A stretch of 64,000 nt of DNA from Aldehydirespirator sp965221185 (GTDB taxonomy: Bacteria > Actinomycetota > Acidimicrobiia > Acidimicrobiales > Aldehydirespiratoraceae). The stretch is taken from assembly GCA_965221185.1 (NCBI GenBank), contig OZ244866.1:2046001-2110000 (forward strand), given 5' to 3'. How positions within the stretch are numbered: the first letter of the stretch is position 1; each line of letters opens with the position of its first letter. The translations under genes and the position numbers were made by a program. Shown piece by piece: positions 1-8,580 of this stretch. Under the pieces are notes generated by a model. It was given only the letters and a program-made list of their open reading frames with translations. It searched no databases and was not told the DNA's origin.

Positions 1-967
1 AACCGTGAGTCGTTGCGATGACCTGGACGTTGTTGTCTGCCGCGGCGCGCAGCACGAGACGCCAATACTCGTGCTGCAGCGAATGGTGGATGCCGTTCTC
101 GGCCTCGTCAATGAGCAGCAGGCCTCCAACCGCTCCCGCCAACGCAACCGCAACGCCAAACAACCGCACGGCACCATCTCCAAGGCTCCGCAAGGGAACC
201 CTCTCGCCGTCCTCCAGCTTGACCAAGACTCGACGGGAACGGGTACGAGTACGAGTATCACCTGAGACCACCGCAACACCGCCGATGCGGTGACTCGCCG
301 CTAGATTCAGAGCGCGAAGCGCGACCGGCTCTTGCTCAGTAAGTGCAATCTCTCCCCACCGCTGATCTAGGTCCAAGTTGTTAAGCAACCCAGGACCTAG
401 CACCTCGGCCCTCAGAGTCTTGGGCCGCCTGTCATCATCTGAGATGAGGCGACGTGGCCATCTCCATCGCCCGGCATCCAAGTCTCCATCCAACACGGGC
501 AAGAACTCTTCGAATTGACTGAAAGCAATCCTAAGTACCTGAGCGCCAATCGCTGGCTTGCCCAGTCTTGACATCCATTCTTCTGGCAAATCATCTGTAG
601 AAGAGACCTCGACGACTAGCTGCGCTTGGGAGTCATGGGCGAGGCCGATCATGAACGAAGTGCCAGTCTTTGCCTGCCTGCCATGGAACAACGCCTCGAA
701 GTCAGGGATCTCCGTGATGTCGTTCTCCCCGTCCACACGTCCTGCATACTCTTCACTACGATTAAGGACCGCGGTCAGGGATGACAACCGGCCGCGGTCG
801 GCGAAGATGCGAACTGCGTCCAGCACGGTGGTCTTGCCAATGCCGTTCAGGCCCGCTAACAGCGTTACTCGGCCAAGGCGGTTGATGGTGAGATTGTCGA
901 TGCCACGGAAGCCCTCAATCCGCAAAGAGGGCACGTGCAGGGAATCGTCACCGAAGTTGTCGGACAT
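1..967 (-). CDS. AAA family ATPase (AAA15/OLD-like), 3' end cut by window edge
   Basis: The reading frame starts at ATG 967 (an in-frame ATG lies 9 nt upstream) and runs off the left edge after 322 codons. Near residues 30-40 there is a P-loop, LNGIGKTT. Near the visible C-terminal end, SLGDGAVRLFG precedes a Walker B LLLIDEAENGIHHS and then VQVIATTHG, the order typical of AAA15/AAA21 ATPases related to the ATPase subunits of OLD/Septu/PARIS-type nuclease systems. Its own -10-like TACGAT lies at about 1009-1014. The base composition is visibly lower in GC than its neighbours, with codons such as TTA, CTA, AGA and ATT, suggesting transfer. The cellular role is unknown; a defence function is only an inference and depends on the gene beyond the left edge. 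Confidence 0.8.
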   Translation of the reverse strand, partial: MSDNFGDDSLHVPSLRIEGFRGIDNLTINRLGRVTLLAGLNGIGKTTVLDAVRIFADRGRLSSLTAVLNRSEEYAGRVDGENDITEIPDFEALFHGRQAKTGTSFMIGLAHDSQAQLVVEVSSTDDLPEEWMSRLGKPAIGAQVLRIAFSQFEEFLPVLDGDLDAGRWRWPRRLISDDDRRPKTLRAEVLGPGLLNNLDLDQRWGEIALTEQEPVALRALNLAASHRIGGVAVVSGDTRTRTRSRRVLVKLEDGERVPLRSLGDGAVRLFGVAVALAGAVGGLLLIDEAENGIHHSLQHEYWRLVLRAAADNNVQVIATTHG

Positions 968-1022
968 TGGCCTCATCCATGCCGGGGCTGTTCACTGAAC
1001 ATCGTAGCGAGCGGCTGTATGG

Positions 1023-2168
1023 CTAGGAGCCGGGCAGGACTACCAGGTCGTTGGCGTGGACCACCACGTGGGGGGCGCCGGGGGGCAGGTCCTCCCGGCG
1101 GCGTCCGGCTGCGGTGCGCAACTCGTCGCTGCTGTGGCGGACGAGGCCCTTGGCGAACACCTCGCCCTCCACCTCGCGCACCTCCACCGGCGCGCCGGCG
1201 TCGAAGCTCCCGGACACGGACCGGACACCGATGGCGAGCAGAGACTTGCCCTGCTCGAGCGCGGCCCGGGCCCCCGAGTCGACGGCGACCTCGCCCTGCG
1301 AGCCCACCGCGAAGCCGATCCACAGCTTGCGGGCTGGCATCCGCTGAGCCGAGGCCCGCACCAGCGTCCCCACCCCGGCCACGCCGGCGGCGGCGTCAGC
1401 TAGCACATCGGGCCTCTTGGCGTCGGCGATCACCGTGGGCACGCCCGACAGCGACGCGACGCGCGCTGCGGTGAGCTTGGATGCCATGCCCCCGCTGCCC
1501 CGGTCTGTGCCGGCGCCTCCGACCCGGCTCTGCAGATAGTGGTCGAACTCGACGATCTCCTCGATGAGCAACGCGTTCGAGTTGCGGCGGGGATCTTCGG
1601 TGAGCACTCCCGCAGTGTCGGTCAGCAGCACCAGAAGGTCGGCCTGCACGAGATTGGCCACCAGCGCGGCCAGGCGGTCGTTGTCGCCCCAGCGGATCTC
1701 GTCGTCGGCCACCGCGTCGTTCTCGTTGACGATGGGCACCACGTCCAGGTCCAGGAGCTTGCGCAGCGTGGCCGACGCGTGCACGTATTGAGTACGGATC
1801 ACAAAGTCGAGCGGCACCAGCAGCACCTGGCCTGCCACCACCCCCAGACCGGAGAACACTTCCCGGTACATGCCCATTAGGGCGCTCTGGCCGACGGTGG
1901 CCACGGCCTGCAGCGTCTCCATGCTCGTGGGTCGCCGGTCTCCGCCCATGCCCAGCTCGGGCAGCCCGGCCGCGATGGCGCCGCTGGTGACCATTACCAC
2001 CCGGTGACCCTTTGACCGCAGAGCCGCCACCTCGGAGCAGAACTTCTCGATGGAGGCGCGGTCGATGGTGCCTGTGCCGTCGGTGATCGACGACGTGCCG
2101 ATCTTGGCCACGATGGTGCGGCCCGCGGGCGGCTCAACCGCGGGCCTCGCCGCGCTCCCCGTGGTCAC
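1023..2168 (-). CDS. proB: Glutamate 5-kinase (proline biosynthesis)
   Basis: A 381-residue cytosolic kinase that phosphorylates glutamate to glutamyl-5-phosphate, the first step of proline synthesis. The N-terminal amino-acid-kinase fold starts at about residue 20 (IVAKIGTSSITD), with GSGGMASKL in the nucleotide/substrate region near residue 220. The last ~80 residues are a PUA domain (GEVFAKGLVRHSSDEL). The length matches two-domain ProB proteins. It starts with GTG in a 4-bp GTGA overlap with the obg stop, so it is translationally coupled to obg. The order rplU-rpmA-obg-proB is common in actinobacteria. proA is not in the window. Confidence 0.96.
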   Translation of the reverse strand: MTTGSAARPAVEPPAGRTIVAKIGTSSITDGTGTIDRASIEKFCSEVAALRSKGHRVVMVTSGAIAAGLPELGMGGDRRPTSMETLQAVATVGQSALMGMYREVFSGLGVVAGQVLLVPLDFVIRTQYVHASATLRKLLDLDVVPIVNENDAVADDEIRWGDNDRLAALVANLVQADLLVLLTDTAGVLTEDPRRNSNALLIEEIVEFDHYLQSRVGGAGTDRGSGGMASKLTAARVASLSGVPTVIADAKRPDVLADAAAGVAGVGTLVRASAQRMPARKLWIGFAVGSQGEVAVDSGARAALEQGKSLLAIGVRSVSGSFDAGAPVEVREVEGEVFAKGLVRHSSDELRTAAGRRREDLPPGAPHVVVHANDLVVLPGS

Positions 2169-3457
2169 CGTCCGCTCCCGCGGATGTCACTGCTGGCGGC
2201 GGCCTCGGCGTCGTCGTGGTAGGTGAAGCTGAAATCCCCTATGCGCACCTCGTCGCCGGTGGCCGCGCCGGCCCGGGCCAGGGCCCGCTCGACCCCGAGG
2301 CTGCGCAGCCGGTCCTGCGCGTAGGCCAGCGCTCCGGCGTCGGTGAGGTCGCTGAGGGCCACCGCCCGCTCCGCGGCGCGTCCCTGCACCGTCCAAGCGC
2401 CGTCGCCGCCGCGCCGGACCGTGAATTCCTGCACGGACGGCAGGGGCCGATGCACGACCGGAGCCTCGCAGACCGGCTCGCTGGTTCGTGTCGCGGCCAC
2501 CATCCGGGCCAGCTCGCCGAGCACCTCGGACACACCCTCGCCGGTCATCGACGACAGGCGCCCGTCCCCGAAACCGAAGCCCGCGCCGGGCGCGGTGTCG
2601 GCCCGGCTGCCCACCGCGAGCCGCGGCCGCTCGAGCAGCTCCGGGCGGTAACGGCCCAGTTCGGACAGCAGCACCTCCAGCTGCTCGCCGGGCTGGCAAT
2701 GGGCGAGCTCGCACAGGTCTATGAGCACGAGCAGCACCCGGGCCCGCTCCACGTGACGCAAGAAGCGGTGGCCCAGGCCGCGGCCCTCACTGGCTCCCTC
2801 GATCAGGCCGGGGACGTCCGCCAGGACCATCTCGAATTCGTCGTTGAGCCGGACCACGCCGAGGTTGGGCTCGAGCGTGGTGAAGGGATAGTCGGCGATC
2901 TTGGGCTTGGCCGCGGACACGCGGCTGATGAACGTCGACTTGCCGACGTTGGGGAAGCCGACGATGGCCACATCGGCGAGCAGCTTGAGCTCCAGGCGCA
3001 GCCAGCGCTGCTCGCCGAACTCGCCCTGTTCGGCGAAGGCCGGAGCTCGCCGCCGGTTGGCCAGGAAGCGGGCGTTGCCTCGGCCGCCCTCTCCGGCACG
3101 CGCCGCTAGACAGCGCTCGCCGTGGGCTGACAGGTCCGCTATCTGCGACCGGTCGCCGTGGTCCAGCACCACCGTGCCCACGGGAACCCTCACGTCCAGG
3201 TCGTCGCCGCGCGCTCCATGGCGGTTGCTCCCCGAGCCGTGCTTGCCGCTCGAGGCCCTGCGATGGGGGTGGTCGCGGAAGGCCAGCAGAGAGGCGACGT
3301 TGCGGTCCGCCACCAGCCAGACTTCGCCCCCGCGCCCGCCGTCGCCGCCGGACGGCCCGCCCCGAGCCACGCGGGCCTCCCTGCGGAAGGCGACGCACCC
3401 GGCGCCACCGTCACCGGCGGCGACGTGGAGGTTGCACTCGTCGACGAACCCGGACAC
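2165..3457 (-). CDS. obg: GTPase Obg/CgtA
   Basis: A 430-residue ribosome-associated GTPase involved in 50S maturation and stress signalling. The glycine-rich Obg domain covers about residues 1-155, the G domain about 156-330, and a C-terminal OCT-type domain follows (VQEFTVRRGGDGAW). G1 is GFPNVGKST and G3 is DVPGLIEGASEG. The expected G4 motif NKxD appears instead as GSRAD, which is unusual. The start is GTG 3457, six bases after TAACCT, fitting a leaderless start. The gene overlaps proB by 4 bp and lies 27 bp after the rpmA stop. Confidence 0.96.
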   Translation of the reverse strand: MSGFVDECNLHVAAGDGGAGCVAFRREARVARGGPSGGDGGRGGEVWLVADRNVASLLAFRDHPHRRASSGKHGSGSNRHGARGDDLDVRVPVGTVVLDHGDRSQIADLSAHGERCLAARAGEGGRGNARFLANRRRAPAFAEQGEFGEQRWLRLELKLLADVAIVGFPNVGKSTFISRVSAAKPKIADYPFTTLEPNLGVVRLNDEFEMVLADVPGLIEGASEGRGLGHRFLRHVERARVLLVLIDLCELAHCQPGEQLEVLLSELGRYRPELLERPRLAVGSRADTAPGAGFGFGDGRLSSMTGEGVSEVLGELARMVAATRTSEPVCEAPVVHRPLPSVQEFTVRRGGDGAWTVQGRAAERAVALSDLTDAGALAYAQDRLRSLGVERALARAGAATGDEVRIGDFSFTYHDDAEAAASSDIRGSGR

Positions 3458-3463
3458 CCAGTC

Positions 3464-3469
3464 AGGTTA
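3464..3469 (-). promoter_or_regulatory. -10-like TAACCT before obg
   Basis: TAACCT ends six bases before the GTG start of obg and there is no Shine-Dalgarno. This spacing would put the transcription start at or near the start codon. No clear -35 was seen. Confidence 0.4.
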
Positions 3470-3484
3470 GGGCCGGGCTCGGGA

Positions 3485-3742
3485 TCAGGCGTCGCCGGGG
3501 ACTACCTCGACCAGCTTGCGGCCCCGACTGGATCCGAAGCGCACCACGCCGTCGGCAGTGGCGAAGAGCGTGTCGTCGCCGCCGCGCCGGACATTGGTGC
3601 CCGGATGGATCCTCGTGCCCCGTTGGCGCATGATGATGGCGCCGGCCAGAACCCGGCCGCCGTCGTAGACCTTCACGCCGAGGCGCTGCGCGTTCGAGTC
3701 GCGGCCGTTGCGGGTCGATCCCCCGCCCTTCGTCTTGGACAT
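3485..3742 (-). CDS. rpmA: 50S ribosomal protein L27
   Basis: An 85-residue large-subunit protein whose basic N-terminus reaches the peptidyl-transferase centre. It begins MSKTKGGGSTRNGRDSNAQR, followed by the family signature GGRVLAGAIIMRQRGTRIHPG. The start at 3742 is fixed by the conserved N-terminus; a longer open frame runs upstream but overlaps rplU and is not used. It lies 5 bp after the rplU stop, so the two are co-transcribed. Confidence 0.97.
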   Translation of the reverse strand: MSKTKGGGSTRNGRDSNAQRLGVKVYDGGRVLAGAIIMRQRGTRIHPGTNVRRGGDDTLFATADGVVRFGSSRGRKLVEVVPGDA

Positions 3743-3747
3743 TCCAA

Positions 3748-4056
3748 TCAGCCCTTCCGGATGTCGGTGATCTGCAGCGTCGCCAGCGTCTGGCGGTGGC
3801 CCCACCGGCGGCGCTGATTGCTCTTGGACTTGTAGGTGAAGCCGCGGATCTTGGGGCCGCGGTGCTCGTCGACCACGACCGCGGTGACGCTCGTGCCGGC
3901 GAGGTCGGCCGGCGTCGCCAGCACGGCGTCGCCGTCCACCACCAGCACCGGGCGCAGCGAGACCTCCGAGCCAGGCTCGGCGACGCGCTCCACTTCGATG
4001 GTGGAGCCCTGCTCCACGCGGTACTGCTTGCCGCCGGTCTTTACCACTGCGTACAT
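3748..4056 (-). CDS. rplU: 50S ribosomal protein L21
   Basis: A 102-residue 23S rRNA-binding protein of the large subunit, beginning MYAVVKTGGKQYRVEQG and ending with the basic signature FTYKSKSNQRRRWGHRQ. ATG 4056 is preferred because it gives the canonical N-terminus and lies nine bases after TACGAT (leaderless-type spacing). ATG 4062 (MPMYAVV), with an AGG nine bases upstream, is the alternative. It heads the rplU-rpmA-obg-proB run. Confidence 0.96.
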   Translation of the reverse strand: MYAVVKTGGKQYRVEQGSTIEVERVAEPGSEVSLRPVLVVDGDAVLATPADLAGTSVTAVVVDEHRGPKIRGFTYKSKSNQRRRWGHRQTLATLQITDIRKG

Positions 4057-4065
4057 AGGCATCGA

Positions 4066-4071
4066 ATCGTA
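4066..4071 (-). promoter_or_regulatory. -10-like TACGAT before rplU
   Basis: TACGAT ends nine bases before ATG 4056. It is the only promoter-like motif between the rng stop-proximal repeat and rplU. Confidence 0.4.
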
Positions 4072-4112
4072 CCTGCGCACCATTGCCCCTCCACGCAGGG
4101 ACGGCTCCTGTC

Positions 4113-4186
4113 TCCCGCTCTTGTTCGCTGCGCTCACGGGCCGCGCGACCGACATCGCCATCCGTTGCCATCCGCTCGGCCGCTGG
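4113..4186 (-). repeat. Dispersed repeat copy A (downstream of RNase E/G gene)
   Basis: A short copy of the intergenic repeat family. It begins right after the TGA of the RNase gene with GGCCGAGCGGATGG and ends with the conserved core GTGAGCGCAGCGAACAAGAG followed by CGGGA. The middle part is shorter than in copies B-D. It separates the RNase gene from rplU. Confidence 0.8.
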
Positions 4187-5866
4187 TCAGTCGATCAGGT
4201 CCGCCAGCAGTCGGAAGCCCCGGCCCGAGCAGTCGCCGCACATGTCCGACAGCGACTCGAGGAGTCCCTCGCCGCTGCGCTTGCGGGTCATCTCAATCAG
4301 CCCGAGGCCGCTGATGTCCAGCACCTGGGTGCGGGTCTTGTCCCTGGCCAGAGCCTCGCGGAAGCGCTTGGTCACCATGGCCCGGTTGGCCGCCACCTCC
4401 ATGTCGACGTAGTCCACGACGATGATGCCACCTATGTCGCGCAGCCGCAGTTGGCGGGCCAGTTCGTCGGCGGCCTCCAGGTTGTTGGCCAGCACCGTCT
4501 CCTCCAGGCTGGACTTCCCGACGTTCTTGCCGGTGTTGACGTCCACCACGGTGAGGGCCTCGGTGTGCTCGATGATGAGCGAGCCGCCCGACGGCAGCCA
4601 CACCTTGGGCTCGAGCGCCTTCTTGAGCTGCTCGGTGACGTAGTGGCGCTCGAACAGCGGCAGCTTCTGCTTGCCGGCGTCGTAGAACTCCACCCGGTCC
4701 GCGAGTGGCCCGATTATCGACGAGATGTAGCCGGACACCTTCGAGTAGAGCTCGTGGTCGTCGATGATCACTCCCCGGTAGTCGGAGTTGAGCTCCTCGC
4801 GGATGAGGCGCAGGGGAGCCTCAGGCTCCCGGTACAGCAGCGCCGGGGCGGAGGAAGACGCGGCCAGCTTCTCGATGTCCTTCCACAGGCGCAGCAGGCG
4901 CTCGACGTCGCGCTCGATCTCGGCCGCGGTGACCTTCTCGGCCGCGGTGCGCATGATCAGCCCATGGTTGTCCGGCTTGACCTTCTCGAGGATCGACCGC
5001 AGGCGCTTGCGCTCGGAGTCGGGAAGGCGCTTGGAGATCCCGAAGCCCGACGAGTTGGGCATCAGGACCACGAAGCGGCCCGCCAGTGACACGTCCTGGG
5101 TGAGGCGGGCGCCCTTCTCTCCGATCGGGTTCTTGGTGACCTGGCACAGGATCGACTGCTTGGGCCGGAGCAGTTCCTCGATGCGGGGCTTGACCTGGTC
5201 GCCCTCGGTGCGGCCGCCCTCGATCTCATCGGGGTCGTACTGAACGTCTCCCCGGTACAGCACCGCGTTCTTGGGCGTGCCGATGTCCACGAAGGCAGTC
5301 TCCATGCCCGGCAGCACGTTCTGCACCCGTCCCAGATAGATGTTGCCGTGGATCTGGCCGACGTCGTCGGCCGGCCGCGACACCCTGAACTCGATCAGGC
5401 GCCGACCCTCGAGCACCGCTATCTGGGTGGCCTGCCCGCTGACGTGGACGCACATGAGATAACGGCCGAGAGCCTGGCCCTTGCGGGTGCGGCCCCGACG
5501 ACCCTTGAGGCTCTTCTCGTCGAGCTCGACCGGCTCGTCGTAGGTGACGGCCTCCACCACCGCGGGCGTACGAGGCTTCTGGCCGGAACCCCGACCGCCG
5601 CGGCGGCGTCTCCTCTTCCGCCCGCCCGCAGCGAAACCGCCCGTGGGTGTGCGGCCATTGCCTGCGTCCGCCGGCGACGGCGGAGCGGGACGGCTGTCGC
5701 CGATCTTGGGCTTTCCCGCCGGTTGTTGGTCCGGCCGGCGCGGCTTGGACGGCCGTCCAGCGGACGGCCCGGCGGAATCGGACTGCTCTCTTGCCGCCGA
5801 CCTACCCGTCTGTGCTTTCTTCTCGGCGGCGCCGGAGGCGCCCGCCGCATGTCGTTCGTTGGTCAT
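4187..5866 (-). CDS. rng: Ribonuclease E/G family endoribonuclease
   Basis: A 559-residue endoribonuclease for rRNA maturation and mRNA decay. Residues 1-130 are a low-complexity, Pro/Arg/Lys-rich N-terminal extension (KRRRRRGGRGSGQ) typical of actinobacterial RNase E/G. An S1-like RNA-binding part follows (GNIYLGRVQNVLPGMETAFVDIG), then the catalytic DNase-I-like part, where VVDVNTGKN and DIGGIIVVDYVDM carry the metal-binding aspartates. The C-terminal MCGDCSGRG contains the Zn-link CxxC. The start has a GAAGGA ribosome site five bases upstream. There is no E. coli-type degradosome tail at the C-terminus; rne is an equally valid name. Confidence 0.94.
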   Translation of the reverse strand: MTNERHAAGASGAAEKKAQTGRSAAREQSDSAGPSAGRPSKPRRPDQQPAGKPKIGDSRPAPPSPADAGNGRTPTGGFAAGGRKRRRRRGGRGSGQKPRTPAVVEAVTYDEPVELDEKSLKGRRGRTRKGQALGRYLMCVHVSGQATQIAVLEGRRLIEFRVSRPADDVGQIHGNIYLGRVQNVLPGMETAFVDIGTPKNAVLYRGDVQYDPDEIEGGRTEGDQVKPRIEELLRPKQSILCQVTKNPIGEKGARLTQDVSLAGRFVVLMPNSSGFGISKRLPDSERKRLRSILEKVKPDNHGLIMRTAAEKVTAAEIERDVERLLRLWKDIEKLAASSSAPALLYREPEAPLRLIREELNSDYRGVIIDDHELYSKVSGYISSIIGPLADRVEFYDAGKQKLPLFERHYVTEQLKKALEPKVWLPSGGSLIIEHTEALTVVDVNTGKNVGKSSLEETVLANNLEAADELARQLRLRDIGGIIVVDYVDMEVAANRAMVTKRFREALARDKTRTQVLDISGLGLIEMTRKRSGEGLLESLSDMCGDCSGRGFRLLADLID

Positions 5867-5896
5867 TGTGTTCCTTCGAGTACGTGAGCAGGTTGG

Positions 5897-6622
5897 TCAT
5901 GGCTCGACCCCTGCTCCTGCGACCGACAGCTCGGCGACCGCCAGCGGTTCGCGGCGCTGGAGTCCGTCGGTTGCGATCCATTGGTGAAGACGGCACGCCC
6001 GCCGGAGGCTGAGCGGCGGGTCGAGGCTCGCGAGCAGCTCCGCCGGGCGCACGGCCCGCGGTTTCGTGCCCAGCTCGGCGATGAGCCTCACGCCGTCTGT
6101 GATGTCTTCCTGCACCTCGACAGCGAGCACGGCAGGCCGGATGTCATCCGTGTCCAGCCGCCCCTTGCGCTCGCGTTGCACGAGCAGCTCGCAGCGGGCC
6201 ATGGCCCGCGCCAGCGAGTCCGACGCCCCTGCAGCGTCGGCGCCAGCCGCGTCGATCCTCCAAGTACAGCTAGTTACCGCGTGCTGGAGCGACGGCTCGC
6301 CGGGGGCGAGACCGGCCGCGGCCAGCGCTGTCAATCCCGTCGGCAGCGACGCGGTAAGCGCTGCGACCAGGGTCTCGGTGTCGATGCTGGCTGCCAAGTC
6401 CGGATCCAACTCGACGTCGAGGTACTCGGCGTCAGAGGAGTATCCGGTGGACAGGGCCAGCCCGAACGCGATCTTGGGCCGAGGATTGAACCCGGCCGAG
6501 TAAGCCACGGGCACCCGGGCGCGTCGCAGCGCCCGCTCCCAGATCCGGGCCACGTCCCGATGGGATGTGAACCGGACCTTGCCGTGCTTCGAGAAGCGAA
6601 TCCTCACCCGTGACACCCTCAC
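5897..6622 (-). CDS. DUF2344 / TIGR03936 radical-SAM-linked protein
   Basis: A 241-residue protein starting VRVSRVRIRFSKHGKVRFTSHRDVARIWERALRRA, the hallmark N-terminus of DUF2344 (TIGR03936). The family is usually encoded next to, or fused to, TIGR03960 radical SAM proteins, as here, and its biochemical role is unknown. The GTG start at 6622 overlaps the radical SAM stop as GTGA. A longer open frame upstream only shadows the neighbouring gene. It probably acts together with its partner on RNA or translation components, judging from its place beside RNase E/G and L21, but that is inference. Confidence 0.9.
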   Translation of the reverse strand: MRVSRVRIRFSKHGKVRFTSHRDVARIWERALRRARVPVAYSAGFNPRPKIAFGLALSTGYSSDAEYLDVELDPDLAASIDTETLVAALTASLPTGLTALAAAGLAPGEPSLQHAVTSCTWRIDAAGADAAGASDSLARAMARCELLVQRERKGRLDTDDIRPAVLAVEVQEDITDGVRLIAELGTKPRAVRPAELLASLDPPLSLRRACRLHQWIATDGLQRREPLAVAELSVAGAGVEP

Positions 6623-8571
6623 GGCGCCGCCCCCACGAGGCCCCGCTCGGTCAGGCGCACCGGGACCGCCGCGCCACGCGAGGTGTCGACGCCGGTGCCC
6701 TGGCTGCCCCCCGCGGGCGGCACCGCGGAAGCCACCACGTGCTCGATGCCGTAGCCGGTGCACGCGCCGCAGTCGTAGCACGGCGTCCAGCGGCAGTCCT
6801 CGAGACCCACCTCGTCGAGCGCGTCCCGCCAGTCCTGCCACAGGAAGTCCTTGTGGAGCCCGGCGGACAGATGATCCCAGGGCAGCACCTCGTCGAATGT
6901 GCGGTGCCGGTACACCCCGGCGTCGACGTCGATACCGCAGGCGTCCGCCGCGGCCTGCCACCGCTGCAGGTCGAAGTGCTCGGACCACTCCTGGAAGGTG
7001 CCCCCATGCCGCCAGACGTGCTCGATCACCGGACCGAGCCGGCGATCGCCCCGGCTGGCCAGGCCCTCGGCCAGGCTGGCCGCCGGGTCGTGCCACTTGA
7101 GCTGAACACCCTTGGCCCGGCGCAGATCGCTCCGCAGCAGCCCGATCTTGCGTCGAAGCTCGTCCGTGGTGTTCTGCCCGAACCACTGGAAGGGGGTGAA
7201 CGGCTTGGGCACGAACCCGCCCACCGACACCGTGACCGACGGCGACCGCACATGGGTCCGCCCCAAAGCCACGCAGTTGCGGGCCAGCTCCGCGATGGCG
7301 AGCGTGTCAACGTCGGTCTCGGTGGGCAGGCCGGTGAGGAAATAGAGCTTCATCCGGCGCCAGCCCTGCGAGTAAGCCGACTCCACTGCGGAGTAGAGGT
7401 CCTCTTCGGTGATGATCTTGTTGATCACCTGGCGCATCCGCCAGGTTCCCGCCTCTGGCGCGAACGTGAGCCCCGTTCGCCGGGCTCGCTGGATCTGAGC
7501 CGCGATGCCGACCGTAAAGGCATCCACTCGCAGGCTGGGCAGCGACACCGAGACCTGGCCGCAGTCCGAGTCGTTGACCGTGGAGGCGACGATCTTCTCG
7601 ATGCCGCTGAAATCGGCGGTGCTCAGCGAGGTGAGGGCGACCTCGTCGTAGCCGGTGCGGCGCAGGCCCTCGCTCACCATGGTCCGCACCTGTTCGGCCG
7701 GGCGCTCGCGCACCGGCCGGGTGATCATCCCGGCCTGGCAGAAGCGGCAGCCTCGGGTGCAGCCCCGGAAGACCTCGACGTTTAGGCGGTCGTGGACCAC
7801 CTCGGTGAGCGGGACCAGCTGACGCTTCGGGTAGGGCCAGTCGGCTAGGTCAGCCACGGTTCGCTTCTCGACGACAGCCGGCACGTCGGGGTACCGCGGC
7901 TCGACGGCCGCGAGCCGTCCCCGGTCGTAGACGGCCTCGTACATCGACGGCACATAAACCCCGGGCACCCGGGCAAGGGCCCGCAGAATGCCGCTGCGGC
8001 CCCCTGGCCGCCCCGAGGTCTTCCGGTCGGCGAGTACGTCGGTGATCTCGCCCACCGCCTCCTCGCCGTCGCCGAGCACGACGAAGTCCACGAAGTCGGC
8101 CAGCGGCTCGGGGTTGTAGGTGCAGTGGCCCCCGGCACCGATCAGCGGATCCGAGTCGTGGCGCTGCACACTTCGCACGGGCACGCCCGCTAGGTCGATG
8201 CAGTTCAAGACGTTCGTGTAGGTGAGTTCGGCGGAGAGGTTGAAGGCGATGACGTCGAACAGCGCAGCCGGGCGGTGGGTGTCGAGCGAGAACAGCGGCA
8301 GCCCCTCGGCCCGCATCAGCGCCTCGAGGTCCACCCACGGCGCGTAGGCCCGTTCGGCGGCTGCGTCCGGGCGCTCGTTGAGGATCTCGTAGAGGATCTG
8401 CAGGCCCTGGTTGGGCAGGCCGATCTCGTAGGTGTCGGGGTAGGTGAGCAGCCACGACACGATGCCACCGCCGTGGCGGGGGGTCTGCATCCCGTGCTCG
8501 CCCCCGATGTAGCGGGCGGGTTTGGAGACCTGAGGCAGCAGAGGCTCGAGACGGTGCCACAGGTTTGTCAC
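6619..8571 (-). CDS. TIGR03960-type radical SAM protein
   Basis: A 650-residue radical SAM enzyme. The N-terminal ~200 residues form a B12-binding-like/Rossmann part (YPDTYEIGLPNQGLQILYEILNERPD). The [4Fe-4S] motif is CTRGCRFCQ near residue 265, and a TIM-barrel core follows (GLTFAPEAGTWRMRQVINK). A cysteine-rich tail (CRWTPCYDCGACTGYGIEHV) could hold a second cluster. In many bacteria the DUF2344 domain is fused to this protein; here it is a separate overlapping gene. The substrate is not established for the family. Confidence 0.92.
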   Translation of the reverse strand: MTNLWHRLEPLLPQVSKPARYIGGEHGMQTPRHGGGIVSWLLTYPDTYEIGLPNQGLQILYEILNERPDAAAERAYAPWVDLEALMRAEGLPLFSLDTHRPAALFDVIAFNLSAELTYTNVLNCIDLAGVPVRSVQRHDSDPLIGAGGHCTYNPEPLADFVDFVVLGDGEEAVGEITDVLADRKTSGRPGGRSGILRALARVPGVYVPSMYEAVYDRGRLAAVEPRYPDVPAVVEKRTVADLADWPYPKRQLVPLTEVVHDRLNVEVFRGCTRGCRFCQAGMITRPVRERPAEQVRTMVSEGLRRTGYDEVALTSLSTADFSGIEKIVASTVNDSDCGQVSVSLPSLRVDAFTVGIAAQIQRARRTGLTFAPEAGTWRMRQVINKIITEEDLYSAVESAYSQGWRRMKLYFLTGLPTETDVDTLAIAELARNCVALGRTHVRSPSVTVSVGGFVPKPFTPFQWFGQNTTDELRRKIGLLRSDLRRAKGVQLKWHDPAASLAEGLASRGDRRLGPVIEHVWRHGGTFQEWSEHFDLQRWQAAADACGIDVDAGVYRHRTFDEVLPWDHLSAGLHKDFLWQDWRDALDEVGLEDCRWTPCYDCGACTGYGIEHVVASAVPPAGGSQGTGVDTSRGAAVPVRLTERGLVGAAP

Positions 8572-8580
8572 TATGCCAGC

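Noticed and set aside
2216..3109. Long plus-strand open frame (297 codons) opposite obg
   Set aside because: It is antisense to a clear obg gene and has no homology or ribosome site; high-GC third-position bias creates such frames.
3485..4171. Single 228-codon frame ending in L27
   Set aside because: Only the last 85 codons match L27; the rest overlaps rplU in another frame and repeat copy A.
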